Under the pieces are notes generated by a model. That model saw only the letters and a list, made by a program, of their open reading frames with translations. It searched no databases and had not been told where the DNA came from. From Scatosoma sp048465415 (GTDB lineage: Bacteria; Bacillota; Clostridia; Christensenellales; Borkfalkiaceae), in contig DBFWLO010000008.1 in NCBI GenBank assembly GCA_048465415.1, positions 186,001 to 250,000 on the forward strand: DNA of 64,000 nt, in the 5' to 3' direction. The position numbers were made by a program, and so were the translations under genes. Below are positions 8,681-16,329 of this stretch, piece after piece. How positions within the stretch are numbered: the first letter of the stretch is position 1; the number at the start of each line of letters is the position of its first letter.

Positions 8681-9121
8681 ATGGCAGATTTGTCCGTTCT
8701 TGCCGAGAGGCTCGCAGAAGTGATGTTCGACAAAAAGATAAGCCCCTTTGGTCTGAGCCGCGCCGTTCGTGTTTCTAAATCTACCATTTATCGGTATCTG
8801 AGCGGGCAGCGGATCCCCGACACGGAAATCTTCGTGCGCATCGCCGACTATTTCGTCTGCACGACCGACTTTCTGCTCGGCCTCGAAGCGGAAAGCTACG
8901 GAAAAAATTTTTCCGCATGCCCGCCTTTTGCCGAGCGCTTCCGTTTTCTTCTGCTCACTTTCCCTATCTCCAAATACCGCCTCAGCCGCAAGGCGGGAAT
9001 TCCCGAATCCATTCTTTACACCTGGCAGAACGGCGAATCCGAACCCAACCTGGAAAGCGTTCTCAAACTCGCCGCCTGCTTCGGCTGCACCTGCGATTTC
9101 GTGCTCGGGAGAGGAAATTGA
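8681..9121 (+). CDS. Protein with two tandem Xre-type helix-turn-helix domains
   Basis: The 146-residue protein is a likely cytoplasmic DNA-binding regulator. Residues about 8-66 form one HTH_3/Cro-C1 domain (VSKSTIYRYLSGQRIPDTE, then FLLGL). Residues about 85-144 form a second, more diverged copy (SRKAGIPESILYTWQNGE, then FVLGRGN). Each ends in the D-F-L/V-L-G signature typical of Xre proteins, so the protein looks like an internal duplication that could bind as a pseudo-dimer. No effector domain is visible. RBS AAGGAG sits 10 bases before the ATG. It converges with another Xre gene 15 bases away. Targets unknown. Confidence 0.8.
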   Translation: MADLSVLAERLAEVMFDKKISPFGLSRAVRVSKSTIYRYLSGQRIPDTEIFVRIADYFVCTTDFLLGLEAESYGKNFSACPPFAERFRFLLLTFPISKYRLSRKAGIPESILYTWQNGESEPNLESVLKLAACFGCTCDFVLGRGN

Positions 9122-9136
9122 ACAAACGGACGCAAA

Positions 9137-9469
9137 CTATTCCCCGCGGTATTTGTCGAGGATCGCCCAAAGTATCTTTTTGTCCGCGTCGCCCGCGCGG
9201 AGATAGAAGGTGAGAAGGTCCTTCACCTCCGCGGGCAAAGTGCCTTTTTCAAAAGGGTTATCCGTGACGCCCAGCAGATAGTCGGAGGAAACGTTCAAAA
9301 TAAGGGCGACGTTCTTCAAAATGGTAAAATTTTCGGGGCTGCGCGCCCCGCTTAAATAGCGGGAGATCGTCGCCTCCGTCGTCTGCGCCCGCTCCGCGAG
9401 CGCTTTCTGCGATACCCCCCGACGCGTCATCGCCTCCTTCAACCTTTGAGAAAAATTACCGTCCGTCAA
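9137..9469 (-). CDS. Xre-family transcriptional regulator
   Basis: A 110-residue protein with a canonical Cro/C1 HTH at about 6-65 (SQKALAERAQTTEATISRYL; SSDYLLGV). An acidic, helical C-terminal tail of about 40 residues (LPAEVKDLLTFYLRAGDADK) may dimerise. It is probably a repressor of its own or a neighbouring promoter. It faces the tandem-HTH gene end to end and is divergent from the MarR-exporter operon. The inverted repeat at 9484-9510 lies directly upstream of its start and could be its operator. Targets are inferred only from position. Confidence 0.8.
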   Translation of the reverse strand: MTDGNFSQRLKEAMTRRGVSQKALAERAQTTEATISRYLSGARSPENFTILKNVALILNVSSDYLLGVTDNPFEKGTLPAEVKDLLTFYLRAGDADKKILWAILDKYRGE

Positions 9470-9483
9470 ATCTCCCTCCCGTT

Positions 9484-9516
9484 CTTACCGGATTCTTGCC
9501 GCCCGGTAAGTTTTTT
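9484..9516 (+). terminator. Inverted repeat upstream of the Xre gene: plus-strand terminator or operator
   Basis: CTTACCGG (9484-9491) and CCGGTAAG (9503-9510) form a perfect 8-bp stem with an 11-base loop, followed on the plus strand by TTTTTTC. It could stop antisense transcripts arriving from the tandem-HTH gene. Its place just upstream of the minus-strand Xre start equally fits an operator. Confidence 0.5.
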
Positions 9517-9609
9517 CTTTTATTTTACTCCTCGCCTCAGCGCGCTTTTTCGCTCTTCCCGTCGAAAAATGAAATTTTTGTGAAATGATAAAACGCCCCT
9601 TTCAAACAC

Positions 9610-9638
9610 TTGACTTTATGTAGCATGCTTCCTATAAT
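9610..9638 (+). promoter_or_regulatory. Promoter of the marR-exporter operon
   Basis: TTGACT (9610-9615), a 17-base spacer and TATAAT (9633-9638). The spacer contains the palindrome AGCATGCT (9622-9629), a plausible place for MarR binding. Confidence 0.8.
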
Positions 9639-9695
9639 AAAAGGACGCACGTCGAAAGAATCTAGGGGCGGAAAGCCTGTGGGCAAAAGGTATTC

Positions 9696-10157
9696 ATGGA
9701 AACACACGTAGGATTGCTTTTCAAAAAAATCAGTGAAAAGATGGAGCGCCGCGCCAACGACAAGAGCGAGAAAAGCGGCGTGACCTTCGCGCAGGGGAAG
9801 GTGCTTTGGTATCTGCACCGCCGGGGCGGGGACGGAGTGACGATGCGGGACATCGAACGATTTTTCGACGTCTCTCACGCCACCGTTTCGGGGATCGTTT
9901 CGAGGCTGGAAGAAAAGGGATACGTTTCCGTGGAGACGGACAAGAGCGACCGCCGCGCCAAAAACGTGCGCGTCACCGACAAGGAACGGGAGATGTTCCG
10001 GGAGATGAAAGCCCATCAGCGGGCGATGGAAGAGTCGCTTTTAAAGGGGTTTTCCGACGACGAGAGAAGGAGTCTTTCCGAGTATCTCGGACGCATCTAC
10101 GCAAATCTCGAAGAGGAGAATTTCCCCGCGGCGCCGGCGGGAGAACGAAACGGCTGA
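9696..10157 (+). CDS. MarR-family transcriptional regulator
   Basis: The 153-residue winged-helix regulator has a recognition region at about 45-75 (MRDIERFFDVSHATVSGIVS) and a wing at about 80-100 (KGYVSVETDKSDRRAKNVRV), both classic for MarR. MarR proteins are dimeric repressors released by phenolic or drug-like ligands. It is the first gene of a unit with the two exporter genes that follow, so autoregulation and control of drug efflux are likely. A consensus promoter with a palindrome in its spacer lies 60 bases upstream. The start has only a weak RBS (AAAGG). Confidence 0.9.
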   Translation: METHVGLLFKKISEKMERRANDKSEKSGVTFAQGKVLWYLHRRGGDGVTMRDIERFFDVSHATVSGIVSRLEEKGYVSVETDKSDRRAKNVRVTDKEREMFREMKAHQRAMEESLLKGFSDDERRSLSEYLGRIYANLEEENFPAAPAGERNG

Positions 10158-10268
10158 GAAGCCGGTGCCCGGCAACCGGGCGGAAAGATAAGGGACGCGT
10201 ACCGGCGGGGAGAGGCCGGGGAAAAAATAAAAGGGTTAAAAAGTTTTTAGAGGAGATAAAATCCGGTT

Positions 10269-12128
10269 ATGGTAAAAACATTGGTGAAGAGTGTCCGGGA
10301 ATATAAGAAGCAGTCGATTCTGACGCCTATATTCATGATACTCGAAGTGGTGTTCGAATGTCTGATTCCGCTGTTTATGGCCAGACTCATCGGCGAAGTG
10401 GAAAGCAGCGGCGACAATCTGACGATGCGGCCGATCTTAAAATACGGCGGAATACTCGTCGCGCTCGCGGCGTTTTCGCTCGTCAGCGGCTTTCTCGCGG
10501 GCAGGTTCGCCGCTACGGCGAGCTGCGGATTCGCGAGGAATCTGAGAAAGGATCTTTTTTACAAGGTGCAGAGCTTTTCGTTCGCGGACGTGGATAAATT
10601 TTCCTCGTCCTCGCTCGTCACCCGGCTCACTACCGACGTGACCAACGTGCAGAACGCCTATCAGATGTGTATCCGCATCGCCTTCCGCGTGCCGCTCATG
10701 CTCGTATTTTCCTTCGCTATGAGCTTCAAGCTCAATCACGAGCTGGCGCTCATTTTCGTGGCGATCATTCCCTTTCTGGCGGTCGCTCTGATCCTGATCA
10801 TACGCTACGTGATGCCCTTTTTCAAGCGCATTTTCAAAAAGTACGACGCGCTCAACAACTCGGTGCAGGAAAACGTCAGCGGGATCCGCGTCGTCAAGTC
10901 CTTCGTGCGCGAGGAGTACGAGAAGCAGAAGTTTTCGAGGGCTTCGGACGAAGTGAAAAAGGATTTCGCCAAAGCGGAAAAGATCCTCGCCATCAACAGC
11001 CCGATCATGATGTTCTGCATCTTCCTCGCCTCTATCCTCATCTCCTTCTTCGGCGCGAAACTCATCATCGCCACCGGCGTTTTCGATCCCGCCAACAACT
11101 CCATCGTCAATTCCGAGGGGTTCGGTACGGGCGAGCTTTCCGCGATGATCACTTACGGCGTACAGCTCTTATCGTCTTTGATGATGCTCTCCATGGTCTT
11201 CGTCATGATCACCATGTCCGCCGAATCGGCGCGGCGTATCGCGGAGGTGCTCGAACAGGAGTCGGACATCGTCAGCCCCGCTTCGGGCGTCAAGGAGATG
11301 AAGGACGGGAGTATCCGATTCGAGAACGTCAGCTTCAAATATTCCAAGGCTGCGGAAAAATACGCGCTCGCGGACATCGATCTCGAAATTCCCTCCGGTT
11401 CCACGGTCGGTATTTTAGGCGGCACGGGCGCGTCCAAGACTTCGCTCATTCAGCTCATTCCCCGGCTGTACGACGCGACGAAAGGGACGGTGTACGTGGG
11501 CGGCAGAGACGTGAAAGAATACGATCTGGACGCGCTGCGTTCCGAGGTCGCCGTCGTCCTGCAAAAGAACGTGCTCTTTTCGGGCACGATCAAGGAAAAC
11601 CTGCGCTGGGGGGATCCCAACGCTTCCGACGAGGATATCGAGCGCGTGTGCCGGCTGGCGCAGGCGGACGAGTTCGTGCGGCAGTTCCCCGACGGGTACG
11701 ATACGTATATCGAACAGGGCGGCACCAACGTCTCCGGCGGGCAGAAGCAGAGGCTTTGTATCGCGCGGGCGCTGTTGAGAAAGCCGAAAGTGCTCATTCT
11801 CGACGATTCCACGTCCGCCGTCGATACCAAAACGGACGCTTTGATCCGCAAGGCGTTCGCGGAGGAGATTCCCGAGACGACGAAAATCATCATCGCCCAG
11901 CGCGTCGCGTCCGTCGAGCACGCGGATCAGATCCTCGTCATGGACGGGGGCAAAATCCTCGCCGCCGGCACGCACGAAGAGCTCATGCAAAACAGCGGGA
12001 TCTACCGCGAAGTCTACCAGCAGCAGACCAAAGGCAAAGCCGTCGGGGACGTCATCGAAGAAGCGGAGAAAGAAATCGCGGAGACCTCGGCTTTCGCCGC
12101 GGACAGACAGGAAGGAGGTGACCACTGA
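10269..12128 (+). CDS. Heterodimeric ABC exporter subunit with degenerate catalytic site
   Basis: This is a multidrug-type ABC half-transporter of 619 residues: six membrane segments (about 15-320), then an ATPase domain. Walker A reads GGTGASKTSL, with Ser where Gly is usual; the signature is VSGGQKQ; and Walker B is LILDDSTSAVD, with Asp in place of the catalytic Glu. That Asp marks the non-hydrolysing half of heterodimeric exporters such as TM287/288, LmrCD and BmrCD. Its partner is the next gene, which starts on the last base of its stop codon (TGATG), indicating translational coupling. RBS AGAGGAG. Probably exports drugs or lipids in the plasma membrane under the upstream MarR. The substrate is unknown. 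Confidence 0.93.
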   Translation: MVKTLVKSVREYKKQSILTPIFMILEVVFECLIPLFMARLIGEVESSGDNLTMRPILKYGGILVALAAFSLVSGFLAGRFAATASCGFARNLRKDLFYKVQSFSFADVDKFSSSSLVTRLTTDVTNVQNAYQMCIRIAFRVPLMLVFSFAMSFKLNHELALIFVAIIPFLAVALILIIRYVMPFFKRIFKKYDALNNSVQENVSGIRVVKSFVREEYEKQKFSRASDEVKKDFAKAEKILAINSPIMMFCIFLASILISFFGAKLIIATGVFDPANNSIVNSEGFGTGELSAMITYGVQLLSSLMMLSMVFVMITMSAESARRIAEVLEQESDIVSPASGVKEMKDGSIRFENVSFKYSKAAEKYALADIDLEIPSGSTVGILGGTGASKTSLIQLIPRLYDATKGTVYVGGRDVKEYDLDALRSEVAVVLQKNVLFSGTIKENLRWGDPNASDEDIERVCRLAQADEFVRQFPDGYDTYIEQGGTNVSGGQKQRLCIARALLRKPKVLILDDSTSAVDTKTDALIRKAFAEEIPETTKIIIAQRVASVEHADQILVMDGGKILAAGTHEELMQNSGIYREVYQQQTKGKAVGDVIEEAEKEIAETSAFAADRQEGGDH

Positions 12129-14134
12129 TGCCGGAAGAAAAAACGCCCGTTCCCGCGGGCGGCGTCAAGCCGCCTGCGCGCGGTATGAGAATGCGGGGCA
12201 AGGGCATGGGTATGGCGATGCCCAAAGGCGCTATCAAAAAGGGCACCATGTCCCGTCTGCTCAAATATTTATTCCACTATTACAAAACTCCTCTCATCGT
12301 CACCGTCGTTTGTATTCTGCTCAGCTCGATGGCGAGCATCGTTTCGTCGGTGTTCATGAAAAATCTCGTCGACGGCGTGATCAAGCCGGGCGTCGAGAGC
12401 CCCGATCGCTTCGAGGCCGTCAAGGGACAGCTCATTTCCCTCGTCTGCACGATGGGCGTGCTCTATTTCGTCGGGCTCGTCGCTTCCGTCGTCTATACCC
12501 AGATCATGGCGGCTGTGACGCAGGGCGCGCTTCATCATTTCCGCGAGGATATGTTCAACAAGATGGAGAGTCTGCCGATCAAGTATTTCGATACCCACGC
12601 GCACGGCGACATCATGAGTACTTATACCAACGATACCGACGCGATGCGGCAGTTGATCGGCCAAAGTCTGCCCGCCGTGATCAGCGGCGTCGTGGCGCTC
12701 GTCTCCGCCGTCTTCGTCATGCTCTTTTACAGTATCTGGCTGACTTTGGTCGTCTTTCTCTGCACGGGCGCGATGCTCTTCGTCATCAAGCGCATCGGCG
12801 GCGCGAGTTCCCGCTTCATGGTCGCTCAGCAGCGTTCCCTCGCCGTCGAGGAAGGGTTTGTGGAAGAGATGATGAAGGGGCAGAAAGTCGTCAAGGTGTT
12901 CACGCACGAAGCCGCCGCGAAGAGCGATTTCGACAAGCTCAACAAACAGCTCTTCGAGGACAGCGAAAAGGCGCACATTTTCGGTAATATCCTCATGCCC
13001 ATTCTCGGCAATATCGGCAACTTTCTTTACGTGTTGATCGCCATTGCCGGGGGGCTGCTCATCTGTTTCAAGGCTCCGAACATCGCCGTGGAAAGCATCG
13101 CGACGGGCGTGGGGACGCTCTCGATCGGCGCGATCGTCGCGTTCCTCGGGCTTTCGAGGCAGTTCTCGCAGACGGTTTCGCAGTTCTCCCAGCAGATCTC
13201 CATGATCGCCATGGGGCTCGCGGGCGCGTCCCGTATCTTCGAGCTTATGGACCAGGAGCCCGAACACGACGACGGGTATGTGACGCTCGTCAATGCCAAA
13301 AAGGACGCGAACGGCAACATCACCGAAACGGAGGAACGCACGCAGCTGTGGGCGTGGCGGCATTATCACAAGGCGGACAACACCGTCACCTACACCGAGC
13401 TGCAAGGCGACATTATCATGGAAAACGTCGATTTCGGGTACGTGCCCGAAAAGCAGGTGCTTTGCGACGTGTCCCTCTACGCGAAGCCGGGGCAGAAGAT
13501 CGCCTTCGTCGGCGCGACGGGCGCGGGCAAGACGACGATCACCAACCTCATCAATCGTTTCTACGATATCGCCGACGGCAAGATCCGTTACGACGGGATC
13601 AATATCAACAAGATCAATAAAAAGGATCTGCGCCGGTCTTTGGGAATCGTTTTGCAGGACACCAACCTCTTCACGGGCACGGTCATGGAGAATATCCGTT
13701 ACGGCCGGCTCGACGCGACGGACGAGGAGTGCATAGAGGCGGCGAAGCTTGCCAACGCGGACGACTTTATCCGCCGTCTGCCCGAAGGCTACGGCACGAT
13801 GCTGACCAACAACGGCTCCAATCTCTCCCAGGGACAGCGGCAGCTTTTGTCCATCGCCCGCGCCGCGGTCGCCGACGCGCCCGCGATGATTCTCGACGAA
13901 GCTACCTCGTCCATCGATACCCGCACGGAAGCGCTCGTGCAGGACGGCATGGATAAACTCATGCAGGGCAGGACTGTCTTTGTCATCGCGCATCGGCTCT
14001 CCACCGTGCGCAATTCCGACGCGATCATGGTGCTCGATCACGGGCGGGTGATCGAACGGGGCACCCACGAACAGCTCATCGCGCAAAAGGGCGTGTATTA
14101 TCAGCTCTATACGGGGGCGTTTGAGCTTGAATAA
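12128..14134 (+). CDS. Heterodimeric ABC exporter subunit with canonical catalytic site
   Basis: The 668-residue partner of the preceding gene. A basic Gly/Met-rich cytoplasmic N-terminus (about 1-45) is followed by six membrane segments (about 50-345) and an ATPase domain with Walker A GATGAGKTTI, signature LSQGQRQ and Walker B MILDEATSSID with the catalytic Glu. The changed signature (LSQGQ) pairs with the Asp-bearing Walker B of the other subunit to form the degenerate site, so the two genes together show the expected asymmetry. A charged insert of about 50 residues (about 375-430) between membrane and ATPase domains is frequent in clostridial members. The operon ends at the hairpin 14141-14183. 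Confidence 0.94.
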   Translation: MPEEKTPVPAGGVKPPARGMRMRGKGMGMAMPKGAIKKGTMSRLLKYLFHYYKTPLIVTVVCILLSSMASIVSSVFMKNLVDGVIKPGVESPDRFEAVKGQLISLVCTMGVLYFVGLVASVVYTQIMAAVTQGALHHFREDMFNKMESLPIKYFDTHAHGDIMSTYTNDTDAMRQLIGQSLPAVISGVVALVSAVFVMLFYSIWLTLVVFLCTGAMLFVIKRIGGASSRFMVAQQRSLAVEEGFVEEMMKGQKVVKVFTHEAAAKSDFDKLNKQLFEDSEKAHIFGNILMPILGNIGNFLYVLIAIAGGLLICFKAPNIAVESIATGVGTLSIGAIVAFLGLSRQFSQTVSQFSQQISMIAMGLAGASRIFELMDQEPEHDDGYVTLVNAKKDANGNITETEERTQLWAWRHYHKADNTVTYTELQGDIIMENVDFGYVPEKQVLCDVSLYAKPGQKIAFVGATGAGKTTITNLINRFYDIADGKIRYDGININKINKKDLRRSLGIVLQDTNLFTGTVMENIRYGRLDATDEECIEAAKLANADDFIRRLPEGYGTMLTNNGSNLSQGQRQLLSIARAAVADAPAMILDEATSSIDTRTEALVQDGMDKLMQGRTVFVIAHRLSTVRNSDAIMVLDHGRVIERGTHEQLIAQKGVYYQLYTGAFELE

Positions 14135-14140
14135 AGATCG

Positions 14141-14183
14141 GAGAGGGGGCGGGCCGCGAAAAATTTCGCGCCCCGTCTCTTTG
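14141..14183. terminator. Terminator between the exporter operon and the small Xre gene
   Basis: An imperfect long hairpin (GAGA-GGGGC and GCGAA paired with TTCGC-GCCCC-TCTC, with a 5-base bulge). T-rich bases follow on both strands (CTTTGTG on plus, ATCTTTATT on minus). Confidence 0.55.
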
Positions 14184-14185
14184 TG

Positions 14186-14404
14186 TCAATAGGTTTCGCT
14201 GATTCCTAATAAATAATTGGCGGAAACGTCAAGGACGAGCGAGATTTTTTTCAGATTATCGTAGCTCGGCCTGACTGAGCCTTGTATCCATTTGCTCACA
14301 AGATTTGGCTTGACGTTCACTTTTCTCGCGAAGTCGGACTGCGTCATTTTGTTATCGCGCAGGTATTCGGATAAAATTTCATGAAATTCAGGGAAAGTGT
14401 TCAT
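14186..14404 (-). CDS. Small Xre-family regulator
   Basis: The 72-residue protein is little more than one Cro/C1 HTH domain (MTQSDFARKVNVKPNLVSKW; ending SANYLLGISETY). It is most likely a DNA-binding repressor. Its region is more A+T-rich than the exporter operon. The upstream palindrome at 14422-14437 is a candidate autoregulatory operator. It sits beside the sense/antisense RNA locus at 14.6-14.9 kb but is transcribed away from it; a functional link is unproven. Confidence 0.8.
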   Translation of the reverse strand: MNTFPEFHEILSEYLRDNKMTQSDFARKVNVKPNLVSKWIQGSVRPSYDNLKKISLVLDVSANYLLGISETY

Positions 14405-14421
14405 ATAAATTACCGCCTTTT

Positions 14422-14437
14422 AAAAATTTGAATTTTT
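14422..14437. promoter_or_regulatory. A+T palindrome upstream of the small Xre gene
   Basis: AAAAATT-TG-AATTTTT, 7+2+7, lies 18 bases upstream of the Xre start. It is a candidate operator. The rest of 14438-14605 holds no gene; it is A+T-rich apart from the GC hairpin at 14542-14564. Confidence 0.35.
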
Positions 14438-14541
14438 TATCGGGTAAATTTATTGTAAACTATTTATTTATAAAACACAGACAAGCTCCCGCAAAATACA
14501 AGTAAAATAATTTATTTGGAAGTTTATCGGAAACTAAAACT

Positions 14542-14564
14542 CCCGCCGCGAAGTTCGCGGCGGG
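14542..14564. other. Strong GC-rich hairpin
   Basis: CCCGCCGCGA (14542-14551) pairs perfectly with TCGCGGCGGG (14555-14564) across a 3-base loop. On the minus strand a weak T tail follows (AGTTTTAGTTT), so it may act as a leftward insulator terminator upstream of the Xre gene. Confidence 0.4.
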
Positions 14565-14605
14565 GGAAAAGACGCAAAAAATTCCAAATATACGTTTTTA
14601 ATCGC

Positions 14606-14634
14606 TTGACAAGGGAAGAGGGGCAAGTTATAAT
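14606..14634 (+). promoter_or_regulatory. Perfect consensus promoter, sense RNA of the 14.6 kb locus
   Basis: TTGACA (14606-14611), exactly 17 bases, TATAAT (14629-14634). Predicted start of transcription near 14641. Confidence 0.88.
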
Positions 14635-14699
14635 AAAATCAAGCAACAGGGGTAAGCACCTGAGGCGGTCAGCACTTCCCGATAAAGGAGGTGGTTTTT

Positions 14700-14813
14700 A
14701 TGAGGTTTGAACTTATCAGACTTCTTTCGGTTTTGCTGGAAGAAGGGTACATAATTTCTTTCCGCGTGACAAAGAGTAAAATCTACGTTGCAATAAAAAA
14801 CGACCGCCGTTAA
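14700..14813 (+). CDS. 37-codon small ORF, candidate type I toxin-like peptide
   Basis: The ORF begins at ATG 14700 and ends at TAA 14811-14813. A textbook AAAGGAGGTGG (14684-14694) lies 8 bases before the start, and a perfect promoter lies upstream. The peptide starts MRFELIRLLSVLLEEGY and ends with basic residues (KNDRR). The N-terminal 15 residues form a short amphipathic stretch; the middle (GYIISFRVTKSKIYVAIK) looks beta-prone. Unlike classical type I toxins it has no long uninterrupted membrane helix. I do not recognise its family. Its stop codon lies in the loop of the antisense terminator. Translation is likely from the signals, but toxicity is only a hypothesis. Confidence 0.6.
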   Translation: MRFELIRLLSVLLEEGYIISFRVTKSKIYVAIKNDRR

Positions 14814-14881
14814 GGTTGCAGCCGTACGGTAGTCGTTAGATGAAGTAAAGGCTGACCGTTTAAGGTTCTCGCCCTTGTTGC
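14795..14881 (-). ncRNA. Antisense RNA overlapping the 3' part of the small ORF
   Basis: The perfect minus-strand promoter at 14888-14916 predicts a start near 14881. An intrinsic terminator follows: stem ACGGTAGTCGTT (14826-14837) with AACGACCGCCGT (14799-14810), 10 of 12 pairs, then six T on the minus strand (14795-14800). The result would be an RNA of about 87 bases fully complementary to the last codons and 3' region of the sense RNA. Its 5' tract, CAACAAGGGCGAGAACCT and onward to CGGTCAGC, matches the sense RNA 5' tract at about 23 of 31 positions. Confidence 0.65.
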
Positions 14882-14887
14882 GGTTTT

Positions 14888-14916
14888 ATTATAGCATGAC
14901 TTTTCGGAAATGTCAA
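14888..14916 (-). promoter_or_regulatory. Perfect consensus promoter, antisense RNA
   Basis: On the minus strand, TTGACA (14911-14916), exactly 17 bases ending in TGC, TATAAT (14888-14893). Confidence 0.88.
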
Positions 14917-14983
14917 GAAAAAATCAGAAAAAACTTCTTTCTTGGTATGTTTTCAAGGAATAACCCCCAGAAAAGAAAAAGTC

Positions 14984-15012
14984 TTGCATTTCCGAGGGCG
15001 ATATGCTATAAT
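14984..15012 (+). promoter_or_regulatory. Promoter of tgt
   Basis: TTGCAT (14984-14989), a 17-base spacer with extended -10 TATGC, TATAAT (15007-15012). Confidence 0.85.
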
Positions 15013-15042
15013 CGACGGGAATCCTACAAAGAGAGCAAAGGC

Positions 15043-16173
15043 ATGAACAACGAATTTTTTTCTTTTGAGCTGATCAAGACCGATCCCAACACGGGCGCGC
15101 GCGCGGGGATTCTGCACACGCCGCACGGGGACATCGAGACGCCCGTCTATATGCCGGTCGGCACGCAGGCGACCGTCAAGGGCGTATTTCCGCGCGATCT
15201 CAAAGAAGCGGGATCGCAGATCATTCTCGCCAACACCTATCACCTTTATATGCGCCCCGGCGACGAGCTTGTGAAAAAAGCCGGCGGGCTCCATACCTTC
15301 ATGAACTGGGACCGCCCGATCCTCACCGACAGCGGCGGATTTCAGGTCTTTTCGCTCGCGAAGCTCAACAAGATCACCGACGCGGGCGTGGAATTTTCCT
15401 CCAACGTAGACGGCAGCCGGCATTTTTTTACCCCCGAAAAGGCGATGCAGGTGGAAGAAAATCTCGGCGCGGATATCATCATGGCTTTCGACGAGTGCAG
15501 CGAGTACGGCTTCAATCACGCGCAGGCGGAAGCCGCGATGATCCGCACGGGCAACTGGCTCGAACGCTGTTACGCCTATCACCAAAAGCCCGAACAGGCG
15601 CTCTTTCCCATCATTCAGGGCAACGTCTTCAAAGACCTGCGGGCGGAGAGCCTCGCGCGCTGTCTGCCGTTCGTTACCCACGGCATCGCCATCGGCGGCC
15701 TGTCGGTGGGGGAACCCAAGCCTTTGATGTACGAGATCCTCGACTTTTTAAAGGACAAAATGCCCACCGACGTCCCGCGCTATCTGATGGGCGTTGGCTC
15801 GCCCGACTGTCTCATCGAAGGGACGATGCGCGGCGTGGATATGTTCGACTGCGTTTTGGCGACGAGGATCGCGCGCAACGGTACGGCGCTCACCTCCCGC
15901 GGCAGGATCGTCGTGAGAAACGGGCGCTACAAAGAGGATTTCACCCCCCTCGACGCGGAGTGCGACTGCTATTGCTGCAAGCATTACACGAAAGCCTATC
16001 TCCGGCACCTCATCAACGTCAACGAGATGTTCGGCGCCATGCTTTTAAGCCTGCACAATATCTCTTTCCTGCACCGGCTGATGCGGGGGCTGCGCGGGGC
16101 GATCCTCGGCGGCTACGTCCGCGAATTCGCCAAAGATTTTTACGAAAAATACGGCGGCGAAGGGAAATGGTGA
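15043..16173 (+). CDS. tgt: Queuine/preQ1 tRNA-guanine transglycosylase
   Basis: The enzyme exchanges guanine-34 of GUN-anticodon tRNAs for preQ1 in queuosine biosynthesis, in the cytoplasm. The 376-residue protein shows the substrate loop DSGGFQVFSLAKL, the GGLSVGEPK motif, and the zinc site CDCYCCKH with a following His about 25 residues on (the C-x-C-x2-C family pattern). The frame stays open further upstream, but ATG 15043 (MNNEFFSFELIK) lies 30 bases past a consensus promoter and gives the family length. It opens the tgt-yajC block conserved in Clostridia. queA is not adjacent, and no preQ1 riboswitch was seen upstream. Confidence 0.96.
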   Translation: MNNEFFSFELIKTDPNTGARAGILHTPHGDIETPVYMPVGTQATVKGVFPRDLKEAGSQIILANTYHLYMRPGDELVKKAGGLHTFMNWDRPILTDSGGFQVFSLAKLNKITDAGVEFSSNVDGSRHFFTPEKAMQVEENLGADIIMAFDECSEYGFNHAQAEAAMIRTGNWLERCYAYHQKPEQALFPIIQGNVFKDLRAESLARCLPFVTHGIAIGGLSVGEPKPLMYEILDFLKDKMPTDVPRYLMGVGSPDCLIEGTMRGVDMFDCVLATRIARNGTALTSRGRIVVRNGRYKEDFTPLDAECDCYCCKHYTKAYLRHLINVNEMFGAMLLSLHNISFLHRLMRGLRGAILGGYVREFAKDFYEKYGGEGKW

Positions 16174-16257
16174 GCGGGGCGGCGATGAAAATTTTTCGCT
16201 TAACAAATGAAAAATGGGTGAAAAATGAAAAAATGTCATAATCCGACAGAGAATTAC

Positions 16258-16286
16258 TTGCCAAAAAGACAAAAAAAGGGTATCAT
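16258..16286 (+). promoter_or_regulatory. Promoter of yajC
   Basis: TTGCCA (16258-16263), 17 bases, TATCAT (16281-16286). Confidence 0.6.
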
Positions 16287-16329
16287 TGAATTATAAAACT
16301 TTGAAAACAATCGTAAGGAGAAGGAAATT

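Larger units (their letters stand above)
14641..14881 (+). ncRNA. Sense RNA: structured mRNA with 5'-3' complementarity
   Basis: From the predicted start, CAACAGGGG (14644-14652) can pair with CCCTTGTTG (14872-14880), 9 bp with one G-U. CGGTCAGC (14666-14673) can pair with GCTGACCG (14851-14858). The gap between the two helices is 13 bases on both sides. CACCT (14657-14661) can also pair with AGGTG in the ribosome binding site. Such end-to-end folding and RBS masking is known for hok- and fst-type toxin mRNAs. The 3' end is a guess; no clear plus-strand terminator was found. Confidence 0.5.

Noticed and set aside
12269..14086. 605-codon open frame opposite the second exporter gene
   Set aside because: Same shadow-frame composition, no RBS or known motif; the plus-strand ABC gene is complete.
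14606..14916. Invertible promoter switch (phase variation)
   Set aside because: The arms are inverted but only about three-quarters identical, both promoters are intact, and no recombinase gene is nearby; the sense/antisense reading explains more.
14881..15042. preQ1 riboswitch upstream of tgt
   Set aside because: The promoter of tgt is only about 30 bases before the start, leaving no room for an aptamer.
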